Below are positions 26,063-34,734 of a stretch of DNA of 64,000 nucleotides, piece by piece. The translations under genes were made by a program, and so were the position numbers. The first letter of the stretch is position 1, and each line of letters starts with the position of its first letter. The stretch comes from Halorubrum salsamenti. GTDB lineage: Archaea; Halobacteriota; Halobacteria; Halobacteriales; Haloferacaceae. The notes under the pieces are model-generated. The model searched no databases and had not been told where the DNA came from. It saw only the letters and a list, made by a program, of their open reading frames with translations. The stretch is taken from contig NZ_VCNL01000002.1 in the NCBI RefSeq assembly GCF_007671685.1, positions 62,001 to 126,000 of the forward strand, written 5' to 3'.

Positions 26063-27742
26063 TCAGTCGTCGGCGGGCTCGATTCCCGAGATCACGAAGC
26101 GTGCGCCACCGGACGCCGACTCCTCGACGGAGAACTCCCAGCCGTGAGCCTCGGCGATGTCGCCGACGATGGCGAGCCCGAGCCCGGTTCCGCCGCCGAG
26201 AGAGACGCCGCGCTCGGTCACCTGTGAGCGCTGGTCCGGCGGTACGCCGGGGCCGTCGTCGGCGACCGCAAGCGCGATACCGTCGTCGCGGTGTGCGATC
26301 TCGACTCGCACCGTCACGTCCTCGCCGGCGTGTTCGATCGCGTTGCGGAACAGGTTCGAGAGGAGCTGTTCGAGCCGATCGCCGTCGGCCAGCGCGGGTA
26401 CGTCCGGACCGTCGACCGACAGCGTCGCGTCTCCGGTTTCGAGCCGCGACCAGACGCGTCTGGCCGACCCGTCGAGCGAGACGCGGTCGACCTCGTCGAC
26501 CGACTTCCCGGCGGTCGCCAGCGACAGCAGCCCCTCGATCAGGTCGTCCATCCGCTCGTGAGCGTTCGCGGCGCGGTCGAGGGCGTCATCGTTGTCTGCA
26601 GGGGCGCTGCGGGCGAGTTCCACCGCAGCGGTCGCCGCTGCGAGCGGATTGCGGAGGTCGTGTGAGACGACGCCGGCGAAGTCCTCCAGCCGCTCGTTTT
26701 GCCGCTCTAACTCGGACTCGCGGCGCTCCAGCTCGGCCTGTCGGCGCTCGCGTTCAGTCACGTCTCGGAGCAGAAACACGTGTCCGCGGTCGGTCCCGCG
26801 AGGGTCCGTGATCGGGTCCTCTTGGATGTCGAACTGCCGTCCGCCGATCGATATCGGGTGTTCCACGCCGACCTCCAAGCTCGGGAACACGTCCGACAGC
26901 GATGATTCGACCGCCTCCGGCGGCAAGATCTCCTCTGCCGCCGGGTTGAGGTCTCGTATCTGGCCGTCGGAGCCGGCGACGATGACGGGGTCCTGCATCA
27001 CCTCGACGGCCGTGTCGCGGGCGACGACAGCCGCGTCGAGCGTGCCGAGCCAGAAGACGGTCCCGTACAGGAAGACCCCGTGGACCACCAGCCCCGCCGG
27101 GAACCACGCGAGGTTCGCGTAGCTCCCCACGTCGACGACAGTGACGATCCCGCCCAAGAACGGGAACAGCGTTCCGAGCAGGATCACGAACGTCTGGAGC
27201 CGGTAGCGATTCCCGGTCCGTCGATACAGATCGACGACGACGAGAGTGCCGGCGATACACAATCCGTAGGCGTAGAGCACGAACGCTGCGTCCGCGATCC
27301 CGAGCCCGAACGAGAGCAGCGTGAATGGCCCCTCGACAACGGCCGTCAGCGCTCGGCGAGAGAGCCCGTGAGTCCCACTTGACCAAGCGGTCAACACCCA
27401 GACGAACGCCGGGACCGCGAGCGCGACGGTTCGGTTCTCCGTACGCCACCGATCGTGGCCGGAGAACGCGAGCACGAACGCCATCCAGATGCCGGGGATC
27501 GCGGCGAGAAGCGGCGTCGAGAGGTTGAGTGCCACGACCATCGCCAGCTCGCTCGCGCTGGCGACTCTGACGGCGTACAGCAGCGAGATGCCACCCCCAC
27601 AGAGCAGGTAGAGTGCGACTTCGGTGCCGCCGGGCTCCTCCCGGTCGGTCCACGCGACGTGGCCGAGCCCCAGCCCGATGACCCCGGCGAGCAGGCAGGC
27701 TGCGAGATACGCCTGCACCGGCAGCGCGCCGAGATCGCTCAT
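26063..27742 (-). CDS. Seven-helix membrane sensor histidine kinase with PAS domain
   Basis: A 559-residue kinase. Residues 1-~225 form seven hydrophobic segments like the HisKA-7TM sensor domain. A PAS domain follows (~235-330; PVIVAGSDGQIRDLNPAAEEIL), then a coiled linker (~330-352), the H-box FAGVVSHDLRNPL (~354-366), the N-box LEQLLSNLFRNAIEHAGED, and G-boxes VADDGPGVPPDQ and GTGLGLAIVGDIAEAHG. All catalytic elements are intact. No receiver-domain gene is adjacent; haloarchaeal kinases are often orphan. The ligand or signal is unknown. Confidence 0.92.
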   Translation of the reverse strand: MSDLGALPVQAYLAACLLAGVIGLGLGHVAWTDREEPGGTEVALYLLCGGGISLLYAVRVASASELAMVVALNLSTPLLAAIPGIWMAFVLAFSGHDRWRTENRTVALAVPAFVWVLTAWSSGTHGLSRRALTAVVEGPFTLLSFGLGIADAAFVLYAYGLCIAGTLVVVDLYRRTGNRYRLQTFVILLGTLFPFLGGIVTVVDVGSYANLAWFPAGLVVHGVFLYGTVFWLGTLDAAVVARDTAVEVMQDPVIVAGSDGQIRDLNPAAEEILPPEAVESSLSDVFPSLEVGVEHPISIGGRQFDIQEDPITDPRGTDRGHVFLLRDVTERERRQAELERRESELERQNERLEDFAGVVSHDLRNPLAAATAAVELARSAPADNDDALDRAANAHERMDDLIEGLLSLATAGKSVDEVDRVSLDGSARRVWSRLETGDATLSVDGPDVPALADGDRLEQLLSNLFRNAIEHAGEDVTVRVEIAHRDDGIALAVADDGPGVPPDQRSQVTERGVSLGGGTGLGLAIVGDIAEAHGWEFSVEESASGGARFVISGIEPADD

Positions 27743-27871
27743 CGTTACCTGACACAGTCAGAGGGCCGGCAAAACGTTTGTGTCACGCGCTCGTGGCCGC
27801 CCCCAACCGCGGACGACACGCGACGGACACGCGCCGTAAGCGGCTTGTCCGGCCGCCCCCTCTCGGCCGAT

Positions 27872-28591
27872 ATGCGCGTGCTCAGGGGTCGAGACCCTCG
27901 TCCCAAAGCGGACCGAGAGCACACGGCGGAGCTGCTCGCGAGCGCGAGCACGGGCGCCGGGACGCCGGGGCTCCGGGTGTGGACACCGCCTCGACAGGTC
28001 GCCTTCGGTCGCCGCGACGCCACCGAGCCGGGCTTCGAGCGAGCGAAGCGGCTCGCCGCCGAGCGGGGGTTCGAGCCGATCGAGCGCGACGTGGGGGGGC
28101 GAGCCGTCGCGTATCCGGGCGACACGCTCGCGTTCGCGCACGCGATCCCGCTCGGCGACGGCCGCAATCTCGGGTCGATCGCGGACCGGTACGAGCGCGC
28201 AACCGAGACCGTCATCGGAGCGTTGCGGAGCCTCGGCGCGGACGTATCACCCGGCGAGCCGCCGGAGTCGTTCTGCCCCGGCGACCACTCGGTCCGCGTT
28301 ACGGGTGGCGGGAAGGTCGCGGGGATCGCTCAGCGGGTCCGAGGGGACGCCGCGCTCGTGGCCGGCTGTCTGGTTGTCACGAGGAGCGACGCGTGCGATA
28401 TCGCCGACGCCACGGGCGAGGTGTACGGTGCCCTCGGCGTTCCGTTCGACCCGGAGACGGTCGGGAGCGTCGCGGAGGCGGGCGGTCCGGAGAACCCGAA
28501 TCCCGCCGCACGGGCGCTGGAAGACGCGTTCGTCGACGGACCGTGGGGCGACGGTGACCCCCGGATCGACTGGATCGATCGCGACGGCTGA
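27872..28591 (+). CDS. Lipoate/octanoate protein ligase-like (LplA family)
   Basis: A 239-residue biotin/lipoate protein ligase-fold protein. Motifs: LRVWTPPRQVAFGRRDATEPGFERA, RDVGGRAVAYPGDTLAFAHAIP (the GGRAV loop where LplA usually has GGGAVYH) and FCPGDHSVRVTGGGKVAGIAQRVRGDAALVAGCLVV, which includes the conserved substrate Lys in GGGKVAGIAQ. It would transfer lipoate or octanoate to lipoyl domains; an octanoyltransferase role is also possible. lipA at 1553-2491 would then complete the cofactor. The ATG at 27872 is chosen because upstream residues lack homology-like order. Confidence 0.83.
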   Translation: MRVLRGRDPRPKADREHTAELLASASTGAGTPGLRVWTPPRQVAFGRRDATEPGFERAKRLAAERGFEPIERDVGGRAVAYPGDTLAFAHAIPLGDGRNLGSIADRYERATETVIGALRSLGADVSPGEPPESFCPGDHSVRVTGGGKVAGIAQRVRGDAALVAGCLVVTRSDACDIADATGEVYGALGVPFDPETVGSVAEAGGPENPNPAARALEDAFVDGPWGDGDPRIDWIDRDG

Positions 28592-28705
28592 GCGGCGATC
28601 GCCGCTCTCGACGCGGTTCGTGGACGGGTTGCGTGCGGATTCGGGCGGCTCTCGGCGGATCGCGGTTTCGACGTGCTTTTTATTCGCGGGGGTCTCGGTT
28701 CGCCC

Positions 28706-29104
28706 ATGGCCGAATTCAAAGTCGTCATCGCCGACCCCGACACCGGCGAGACGTTCCAGCGAGAGGTCGACGGACAGGACGCCAACCGGTTCCTCGGTCG
28801 CGAGATCGGCGACGAGATCGGCGGCGACGCCGTCGGGCTCTCCGAGCACACGATCGAGATCACCGGCGGCTCCGACGAGACCGGCCGCCCGATGCGCGAG
28901 GACGTCTCCGGGACCCGCCTGAAGGAGCTCCTGTTAGAGGGCGGCGTCGGCTTCGATCCGTCCCGGGAGGGCGAGCGCAAGCGTATCACCGTCCGCGGCC
29001 GCGAGGTCGACGACGACGTGGCCCAGATCAACGTCTCGGTCGTCGACGGCGACGACGTCGCCGCCGCGCTCGGCGAGGACGACGGCGACGCCGACGAGGA
29101 GTAA
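28706..29104 (+). CDS. rps6e: Ribosomal protein S6e
   Basis: A 132-residue small-subunit protein of the archaeal/eukaryotic S6e family. It begins MAEFKVVIADPDTGETFQREVDGQDANRFLGREIGDEIGG, followed by LSEHTIEITGGSDETGRPMREDVSGTRLKELLLEGGVGF, the S6e signature, and ERKRITVRGREVDDDVAQINV. An acidic tail replaces the phosphorylated C-terminus of eukaryotes. A T-rich stretch with CTTTTTATTCG lies about 30 nt upstream. The next gene starts 13 nt downstream. Confidence 0.96.
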   Translation: MAEFKVVIADPDTGETFQREVDGQDANRFLGREIGDEIGGDAVGLSEHTIEITGGSDETGRPMREDVSGTRLKELLLEGGVGFDPSREGERKRITVRGREVDDDVAQINVSVVDGDDVAAALGEDDGDADEE

Positions 29105-29117
29105 ACGTCCCTTTTCG

Positions 29118-29585
29118 ATGCCCCGCGTCCCCTCCGACGACGAGGGCGTCGCCTCGGTCCGCGTCTCGCTCGCCCGGAGCGGCGGCACTCGTCGGCCCTG
29201 CGTCCGGATCCCGAACGACGACGCGCTCGACGGTCGCGTCGAGTCCGGGAGCTGCGAGTCGCTGTCGCTCGCCGCGGGCGAGGTCGTTCGCGTCGCCATC
29301 GACCGCGAGGAGTACTACGCGCCGGTGCGAAGCGACGGCGAGGGGCGGCTCGTCCGGGGCGCGTTCGACAACCGACGGCTCGCGCGCGAGCCCGGCGAGG
29401 GGGCGAACCGCCTCGCCGAGTGGCTCGACGAGAACGACCGCGAACCGGGCGACGCCGTCGTCCTCGACGTCGTCGTTCCCGGCGAGCAGTACGGCCTCCG
29501 GATACCCGGCGAGCGAACGGTGTACGATGCGACGCGCGGTCCCCGGTCGTCGCTGTCGGACATCGCTCGCGACCTCGACGGCTGA
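29118..29585 (+). CDS. Conserved haloarchaeal hypothetical protein next to rps6e (DUF7112-like)
   Basis: A 155-residue acidic protein beginning MPRVPSDDEGVASVRVSLARSGGTRRPCVRIPNDDA and ending in RGPRSSLSDIARDLDG. It contains a beta-rich part around VRVAIDREEYYAPVRSDGEGRLVRGAFDNRRLAREPGEG. I recall haloarchaeal proteins of this kind annotated DUF7112 next to S6e, without a function; that label is from memory. It starts 13 nt after the rps6e stop and is probably co-transcribed. Confidence 0.75.
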   Translation: MPRVPSDDEGVASVRVSLARSGGTRRPCVRIPNDDALDGRVESGSCESLSLAAGEVVRVAIDREEYYAPVRSDGEGRLVRGAFDNRRLAREPGEGANRLAEWLDENDREPGDAVVLDVVVPGEQYGLRIPGERTVYDATRGPRSSLSDIARDLDG

Positions 29586-29672
29586 GTTCGGCCGGGCCGT
29601 CCCGACGCCCGCTGCTTTCTCAGCGACACGCGTGCCGGATCGCTTATTCTCACGCGGACCCGATCCCGGCGT

Positions 29673-30758
29673 ATGCAAGAGGTCGACGCGGATCTGACGG
29701 CGCTCGACCGCGGGATCATCAACGCCTTCCAGGGCGGGTTCCCGGTGACCGAGCGCCCCTTCGAACCGGCCGCGGCCGCGCTCCGCGAACACGGGATCGA
29801 CGTGACCGGCTCGGAGCTGTGCGAGCGCGTGCGCGAACTCGACGAGGCGGGGACCCTCTCCCGGTTCGGGGCGCTCGTCAACGCCGAGGAGATCGGCGGG
29901 GCCGCGTCGCTCGTGGCCATGCACGCGCCCGAGGACCGGTACGACGAGATCGCGGAGACGGTCAACGAGTTCACCGCGGTGGCGCACAACTACGAGCGCG
30001 AGCACCCGCACCTCAACATGTGGTTCGTCGTGAGCGTCGCCGACCACCCGGACCCGGACAAGGACGGGAGCGATCGAGTTGACGAGGTGCTCGCGGAGAT
30101 CGAGGCCGCGACCGGGCAGGAGACGTACAACCTCCCGAAGGTCCGCGAGTTCCACGTCGGCGCGAAGTTCCTCGTCGACGGCCCGGTTCCCGACGGAGAC
30201 GTGGATCAATCGGATCTCGGACCCGCGGTCTCGCCCAGCGACCGGTCGACGCTCACGCCCGAGGAGCGCGACCTCGTCGTCGAGATCCAGGGCGGGCTCC
30301 CGGTCACTGAGACGCCGTACGCCGACGTGGCGGCCGCGATCGGCGCCGACACCGACTGGGTGATCGAGACGATAAAGCGGTTCGACGCGGAGGGGAAGGT
30401 GCGCCGCGTCGGCGTCATCCCGAACCACTACGCGCTCGGGTACACCGAGAACGGGATGACCGTCTGGGACGTGCCCGAGAAGGCCCTCGACGAGGTCGGC
30501 CCGGCGGTCGCGGGACTCGGCTTCGTCACCCACTGCTACCAGCGCCCCCGGCACGCGGGCGTCTGGGAGTACAACTTCTTCGCGATGACGCACGGGCGGA
30601 CGGAGGCCGAAAGCGAGCGCCGGATCGCGGAGGTGAAGGAGCTGATGGACGAGTACTGGGAGGTCGGTGAGGGCGACTGGGACACGCTGTTCTCCACGCG
30701 AATCTTAAAGAAGACGGGGATCCGCATCGCCGACCGCGCCGACAGCAACACGGCGTGA
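29673..30758 (+). CDS. ahbAB: Siroheme decarboxylase, AhbA-AhbB fusion (Lrp/AsnC-like)
   Basis: A 361-residue protein with two tandem AhbA/AhbB modules, residues ~5-165 and ~190-350. Each has an Lrp-like winged-helix start (LDRGIINAFQGGFPVTERPF and ERDLVVEIQGGLPVTETPYADVA) and an RAM-like half with the conserved His/Tyr region (VAHNYEREHPHLNMWFVV; VTHCYQRPRHAGVWEYNFFAM). AhbAB converts siroheme to 12,18-didecarboxysiroheme in the alternative haem pathway. The stop overlaps the next gene by 4 bp. Similar proteins are often misnamed Lrp regulators; the duplicated form and the tetrapyrrole operon argue for the enzyme. Confidence 0.9.
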   Translation: MQEVDADLTALDRGIINAFQGGFPVTERPFEPAAAALREHGIDVTGSELCERVRELDEAGTLSRFGALVNAEEIGGAASLVAMHAPEDRYDEIAETVNEFTAVAHNYEREHPHLNMWFVVSVADHPDPDKDGSDRVDEVLAEIEAATGQETYNLPKVREFHVGAKFLVDGPVPDGDVDQSDLGPAVSPSDRSTLTPEERDLVVEIQGGLPVTETPYADVAAAIGADTDWVIETIKRFDAEGKVRRVGVIPNHYALGYTENGMTVWDVPEKALDEVGPAVAGLGFVTHCYQRPRHAGVWEYNFFAMTHGRTEAESERRIAEVKELMDEYWEVGEGDWDTLFSTRILKKTGIRIADRADSNTA

Positions 30759-31426
30759 TCCCGCTCTACCACGACTTCACCGGCGAGAGGGTGCTGGTGT
30801 TCGGCGGCGGCACCGTCGGATCGCGGAAGGCGTCACGGTTCGCCGACGAGGCGCGGGTCGTCGTCGTGAGCCCCGCGTTCGACGACCGGCTAGCCGCTCT
30901 CGCCGAGGGGGAGTCGGTGGAACTCGTCCGCTCCGCACCTGACCCCGACGCTGTCCGCGACTGGATCGACCGCGTCGACCCCGCACTCGTCGTCGCCGCC
31001 ACGGACGACGCGGCGATCAACGCGGCGGCCGAGGCGGCCGCGCTCGACGCCGACGCGCTCGCCAACCGGACCGACGTGTCGGCCGCGGACCGCTCGGGCG
31101 GCCGAGGGGCAGGGAGCGTCGTCGTCCCGGCGACGGTCGAGGACGGTCCGGTCGGAGTGGCGCTCTCGACCGGGGGCGCGAGCCCGGCGCTCGCGAAGGC
31201 GCTCCGCGAGCGGATCGAGACGGAGATCGACGGCGCCGGCGCGATGGCGGAGCTGTCGGGAACGCTCCGGGCGGAGCTCAAAGGCCGAGGCGTCGCGCCC
31301 GAGAAACGCCGAGAAGCGATCCGCCGCGTCGTGCGATCCGAGGGGGTTTGGAAGGCTTTACAAAAGGGGGATTCCTACGGTCGGCAAGAGGCGGATTCCG
31401 TGATCGAGGAGGTACTCACCAGATGA
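30755..31426 (+). CDS. Precorrin-2 dehydrogenase / sirohydrochlorin ferrochelatase-like (Met8/CysG-N type)
   Basis: A 223-residue NAD-binding protein that oxidises precorrin-2 to sirohydrochlorin, the step before siroheme. It starts MIPLYHDFTGERVLVFGGGTVGSRKASRFADEARVVVVSP, a GxGxxG Rossmann motif typical of SirC/Met8. It has ALVVAATDDAAINAAAEAAA (with the NAD-binding loop) and VALSTGGASPALAKALRERIE. The GTG start overlaps the ahbAB stop, and its own stop overlaps hemA by 4 bp. This supports coupled synthesis of tetrapyrrole enzymes. Ferrochelatase activity is not shown by sequence. Confidence 0.9.
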   Translation: MIPLYHDFTGERVLVFGGGTVGSRKASRFADEARVVVVSPAFDDRLAALAEGESVELVRSAPDPDAVRDWIDRVDPALVVAATDDAAINAAAEAAALDADALANRTDVSAADRSGGRGAGSVVVPATVEDGPVGVALSTGGASPALAKALRERIETEIDGAGAMAELSGTLRAELKGRGVAPEKRREAIRRVVRSEGVWKALQKGDSYGRQEADSVIEEVLTR

Positions 31427-32766
31427 AGGAGACGGGCGCTATTACGGGCGTGAGCGTCGCCCACTCCCGCGCGACGGTCGACGAGATCGAGGCCGCGGGG
31501 GGCGACGGCGTCCGCGCCACCGTCTCGGACCTGCTCGCGCGCGACGGGGTGGAGGAGGCGTTCGCGCTCCAGACCTGCAACCGCTCGGAGGCGTACGTCG
31601 TCACCGACCGGACCGTCGACGGCTCGGTCGCGCTGGAGTCGTTCGCCCCGGAGGTCCGCGGCGGCGCGGTCCGCCGACTCGACCACGAGGAGAGCCTGGA
31701 ACACCTGATGCGGGTCGCTTCCGGGCTCGAATCGCTCGTGCTCGGCGAGGACCAGATCATCGGCCAGCTCCGCGAGGCGTACGAGGAGTCGAAGTCCGCG
31801 GGGGGAATTGGTCCCGTGCTGAAAGACGGAGTGACGAAGGCGCTCCACGTCGGCGAACGCGCGCGCAACGAGACGGCGATCAACGAGGGCGTCGTCTCGC
31901 TCGGCTCGGCCGCGGTGCGGTTGGCCGCCACCGAGATCGACCTCACCGACGGCACCGCCGTCGTGGTCGGTGCCGGTGAGATGGGTACGCTCGCGGCTCG
32001 GACGCTCGACGACACCCCGGTCTCGGAGATCGTCGTGGCGAACCGAACGGTGCCGAACGCGGCGTTCGTCGCCGAGGAGGTCGACACCCCCGCGGAGGCG
32101 GTCCCCCTCGCCGACCTCCCGACCGTGGTCCCGGACGCCGACCTCGTGATCGCGGCGACCGGCAGCCCGGACCCGGTGATCGAGTCGAAGCAGGTAATGG
32201 GCGCCGGCCGGCTCGTCTGTATCGACATCGCGCAGCCGCGGGACGTGGATCCCGAACTCTCCGACCGCGACGGCGTCACGCTGTACGACATCGACGCCTT
32301 GGAGGACGTGACCCGTCGAACTCGCGAGAGCCGCGAGGCGGAGGCGCGGGAGGTCGAGGCGATCATCGACGACGAGCTCGACCGCATCTTGGAGGCGTAC
32401 AAGCGCAAGCGCGCCGACGACGCCATCTCGGCGATGTACGCCGGCGCCGACCGCGTGAAGGCCCGCGAGGTCGACCGCGCCGTCTCGAAGCTCGAGGCGC
32501 AGGGGGAACTGACCGACGAACAGCGCGAGGTCGTCGAGGATATGGCGGACGCGTTGGTCGGCCAACTGCTCGCCGCCCCCACTCGGTCGCTGCGAGACGC
32601 CGCCGGCGAGGACGACTGGGAGACGATCCGCACCGCGCTCCGGCTGTTCGACCCCGAGTTCGACACGCTACCGGAGGGGCCGAGCGGGAGCGAGTCCGGA
32701 CAGGACGTGGCCCCCGGCGACGTCGAAGCTCCGCCCGACTCGATCACCGAGGAGCTCGACGACTGA
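31423..32766 (+). CDS. hemA: Glutamyl-tRNA reductase
   Basis: A 447-residue NADPH enzyme reducing glutamyl-tRNA(Glu) to glutamate-1-semialdehyde, the first committed tetrapyrrole step. The catalytic Cys is C52 in LQTCNRSEAYVV; LESLVLGEDQIIGQLREAY (~97-115) and VVVGAGEMGTLAARTL (NADPH) are conserved. A dimerisation domain with long helices follows. An acidic C-terminal extension of about 40 residues is halophile-specific. It is third in the coupled operon after ahbAB and the precorrin-2 dehydrogenase; hemL is not in this window. Confidence 0.95.
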   Translation: MKETGAITGVSVAHSRATVDEIEAAGGDGVRATVSDLLARDGVEEAFALQTCNRSEAYVVTDRTVDGSVALESFAPEVRGGAVRRLDHEESLEHLMRVASGLESLVLGEDQIIGQLREAYEESKSAGGIGPVLKDGVTKALHVGERARNETAINEGVVSLGSAAVRLAATEIDLTDGTAVVVGAGEMGTLAARTLDDTPVSEIVVANRTVPNAAFVAEEVDTPAEAVPLADLPTVVPDADLVIAATGSPDPVIESKQVMGAGRLVCIDIAQPRDVDPELSDRDGVTLYDIDALEDVTRRTRESREAEAREVEAIIDDELDRILEAYKRKRADDAISAMYAGADRVKAREVDRAVSKLEAQGELTDEQREVVEDMADALVGQLLAAPTRSLRDAAGEDDWETIRTALRLFDPEFDTLPEGPSGSESGQDVAPGDVEAPPDSITEELDD

Positions 32767-32822
32767 CCCCCGATCGCGACACGAGTTTTTAAACGGTACG
32801 TGAGCGACCGCGACGACTCCCC

Positions 32823-34307
32823 TCAGTCCCCGGTGACGGCGAACCGCGAGGCGTCGCTGTCGGCGGTCGGCGCGGTGACGAGCGAGACGCCGACCGTGAG
32901 GGCCGCGGAGAGGACCATCAGCCCGAGCGCCACGTCCCAGCCGCCGGCGACGGTGCGGGGCAGCGTCGGCACGGCGCCGACGACCGCGGACAGCACCACC
33001 GCGAGGTACGCGATCTGCGGGACGAGGACGCCGGCGATCATGCCGGTGCGCGTCGTCCGGTCCCAGTAGAGCGCGCAGATCACGGGGAGCGCGAGCAGCG
33101 CGAACCCGGAGAAGGCGGTGTCGCCGACCTCGATCAGCGTCCCGGGTCGGAAGAGGCTCGCGATGAACGCGAGCAGCGCGAACGCGGCGACGCCGACCCG
33201 GGCGATCCACGCCTCCCGGCGCTCGGAGGCGTCGGCGTTGATCACGGGCCGGTACACGTCGCGGGTGAAGTACGACGACCCGGAGAGCAGCATCGAGTCC
33301 GAGGACGACATCATCGCGGCCACCGCGCCCGCGATCACGAGCGCCGCGAACCACGTCGGCGTGTACTCGTTCAAGACGACGGGAAGCACGTTGGCGCCCT
33401 CAGGCACCTCGACGGGCATCCCGACCGCCCACGCGCCGAGCATGAACGCGGGGAGGAAGAGGAGGAGGACGAGTACCGGCCACAACACGAACGACCGCTT
33501 CAGCGTCCCGCCCGACTTCGCGACGAAGAAGCGCTGGTTGATCTGCGGGAACATCGTCACGCCGAACGCGATGGTGATCGCGGTCGAGATTATGAATCCG
33601 GGCGTGTAGGTCCCGCCGCCAAAGCTCCCGAAGTCGGGCCGGGCGTCGAGCATGGCGCCGGTGGCGGTACCGACGCCACCGACCGCCGAGACCACCCACG
33701 CGGCGGCGATCCAGACCACCGAGAGCATGAAGAGCCCCTGTACCGTGTCGGTCCACGCGACGCCGCGCATCCCCGCGAGGACGACGTAGAGGATCATGAA
33801 GGTCGTGATCAGCGCCGCGCCGCCCCAGTAGGGGACGGCGCCGCCGGTGAGCCCCACGAGCGCCTCTCCCGCGCCCATCTGCTGGAGCATGACGTACGGG
33901 AACAGCCAGAGGAGGCTCACCCCGGCGACGAGCGCGCGCAGCCCTACGGATCCGAACCGGTCGCCGAGCATCTCTCCGAGCGTGACGTACCCGTTCCGGT
34001 TTCCGATCAGCCACTGTTTGTAGCCGATCGCGTACCACAGCACCGCGAACAACACCCCGTCGATCGTTCCCATCACGATCAGCCACTCGGGGCCGGCGGC
34101 GAACGCGAGGTTCGGACCGCCGAAGAAGGTGAACGCCGAGAGCAGGGTGGCGAACGTGGTGAAAAGCAGCACGACCGTTCCGATCGAGCGGTTCGCGAGG
34201 TAGTAGTCCTCGGCGGTGGCCTCGGAGACGCGGTAGGCGACGAGCCCGACCGCGAGCGCGAACAAGAGGTAGCCGGTGACGATGCCGAGCGACAGGCCGA
34301 GCGTCAC
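32823..34307 (-). CDS. Sodium:solute symporter (SSF family)
   Basis: A 494-residue transporter with about 13 hydrophobic helices. Family sequences include EDYYLANRSIGTVVLLFTTFATLLSAFTFFGGPNLAFAAGPEW near the N-terminus and AGAVAAMMSSSDSMLLSGSSYFTRDVYRP around residue 335, the SSF sodium-site helix with SSxDS. Start is GTG, overlapping the stop of the DUF3311 gene by 4 bp. SSF/DUF3311 pairs occur in transporters of monocarboxylates and related solutes; the substrate here is not determined. Confidence 0.92.
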   Translation of the reverse strand: MTLGLSLGIVTGYLLFALAVGLVAYRVSEATAEDYYLANRSIGTVVLLFTTFATLLSAFTFFGGPNLAFAAGPEWLIVMGTIDGVLFAVLWYAIGYKQWLIGNRNGYVTLGEMLGDRFGSVGLRALVAGVSLLWLFPYVMLQQMGAGEALVGLTGGAVPYWGGAALITTFMILYVVLAGMRGVAWTDTVQGLFMLSVVWIAAAWVVSAVGGVGTATGAMLDARPDFGSFGGGTYTPGFIISTAITIAFGVTMFPQINQRFFVAKSGGTLKRSFVLWPVLVLLLFLPAFMLGAWAVGMPVEVPEGANVLPVVLNEYTPTWFAALVIAGAVAAMMSSSDSMLLSGSSYFTRDVYRPVINADASERREAWIARVGVAAFALLAFIASLFRPGTLIEVGDTAFSGFALLALPVICALYWDRTTRTGMIAGVLVPQIAYLAVVLSAVVGAVPTLPRTVAGGWDVALGLMVLSAALTVGVSLVTAPTADSDASRFAVTGD

Positions 34308-34558
34308 CGTCGGTCACCTCCGAGCGCCGAGCCGTTTTCCGATTCCGGGCGGCGGCCCATGCCGCGCTCCCACGCGCCGCTCTCGACGAACCGCGAGAAC
34401 AGGACAGTACACAGTCCGAGCCACGCCACGTGCCACCAGATCCACACCGGCAGCCCGGCGACGACCCGATCGACTCCCCACAGCGGCCACGGCACCGCGA
34501 AGGCGACGAGGACCGCGAACGTCGGTATCCACACGAGATCTCTCCGAGATCGACTCAT
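34304..34558 (-). CDS. DUF3311 small membrane protein (symporter partner)
   Basis: An 84-residue protein with two hydrophobic segments (WIPTFAVLVAFAVPWPLW and VWIWWHVAWLGLCTVLFSRFV) separated by a short Val/Asp loop, and a charged C-terminus. The DUF3311 family is regularly encoded just upstream of SSF symporters and probably forms a small accessory subunit. The stop overlaps the symporter's GTG start, so the two are translationally coupled. The promoter would lie in the A/T-rich stretch at 34559-34640. Confidence 0.85.
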   Translation of the reverse strand: MSRSRRDLVWIPTFAVLVAFAVPWPLWGVDRVVAGLPVWIWWHVAWLGLCTVLFSRFVESGAWERGMGRRPESENGSALGGDRR

Positions 34559-34734
34559 GTGGAACGATATTGGAATTCACCGATTAAATACTATCGGTCT
34601 GATTCGTAGTAGAGTATCGAAGATAAATTTTCTTCAAACAGCGCCGGCGCAGGCGCGTGCGATAACTATTTTCGCCGACAGACACAACGACGCACGGGCG
34701 ACCAGCGCCGCCCGATCATCACCATTCACCCATC

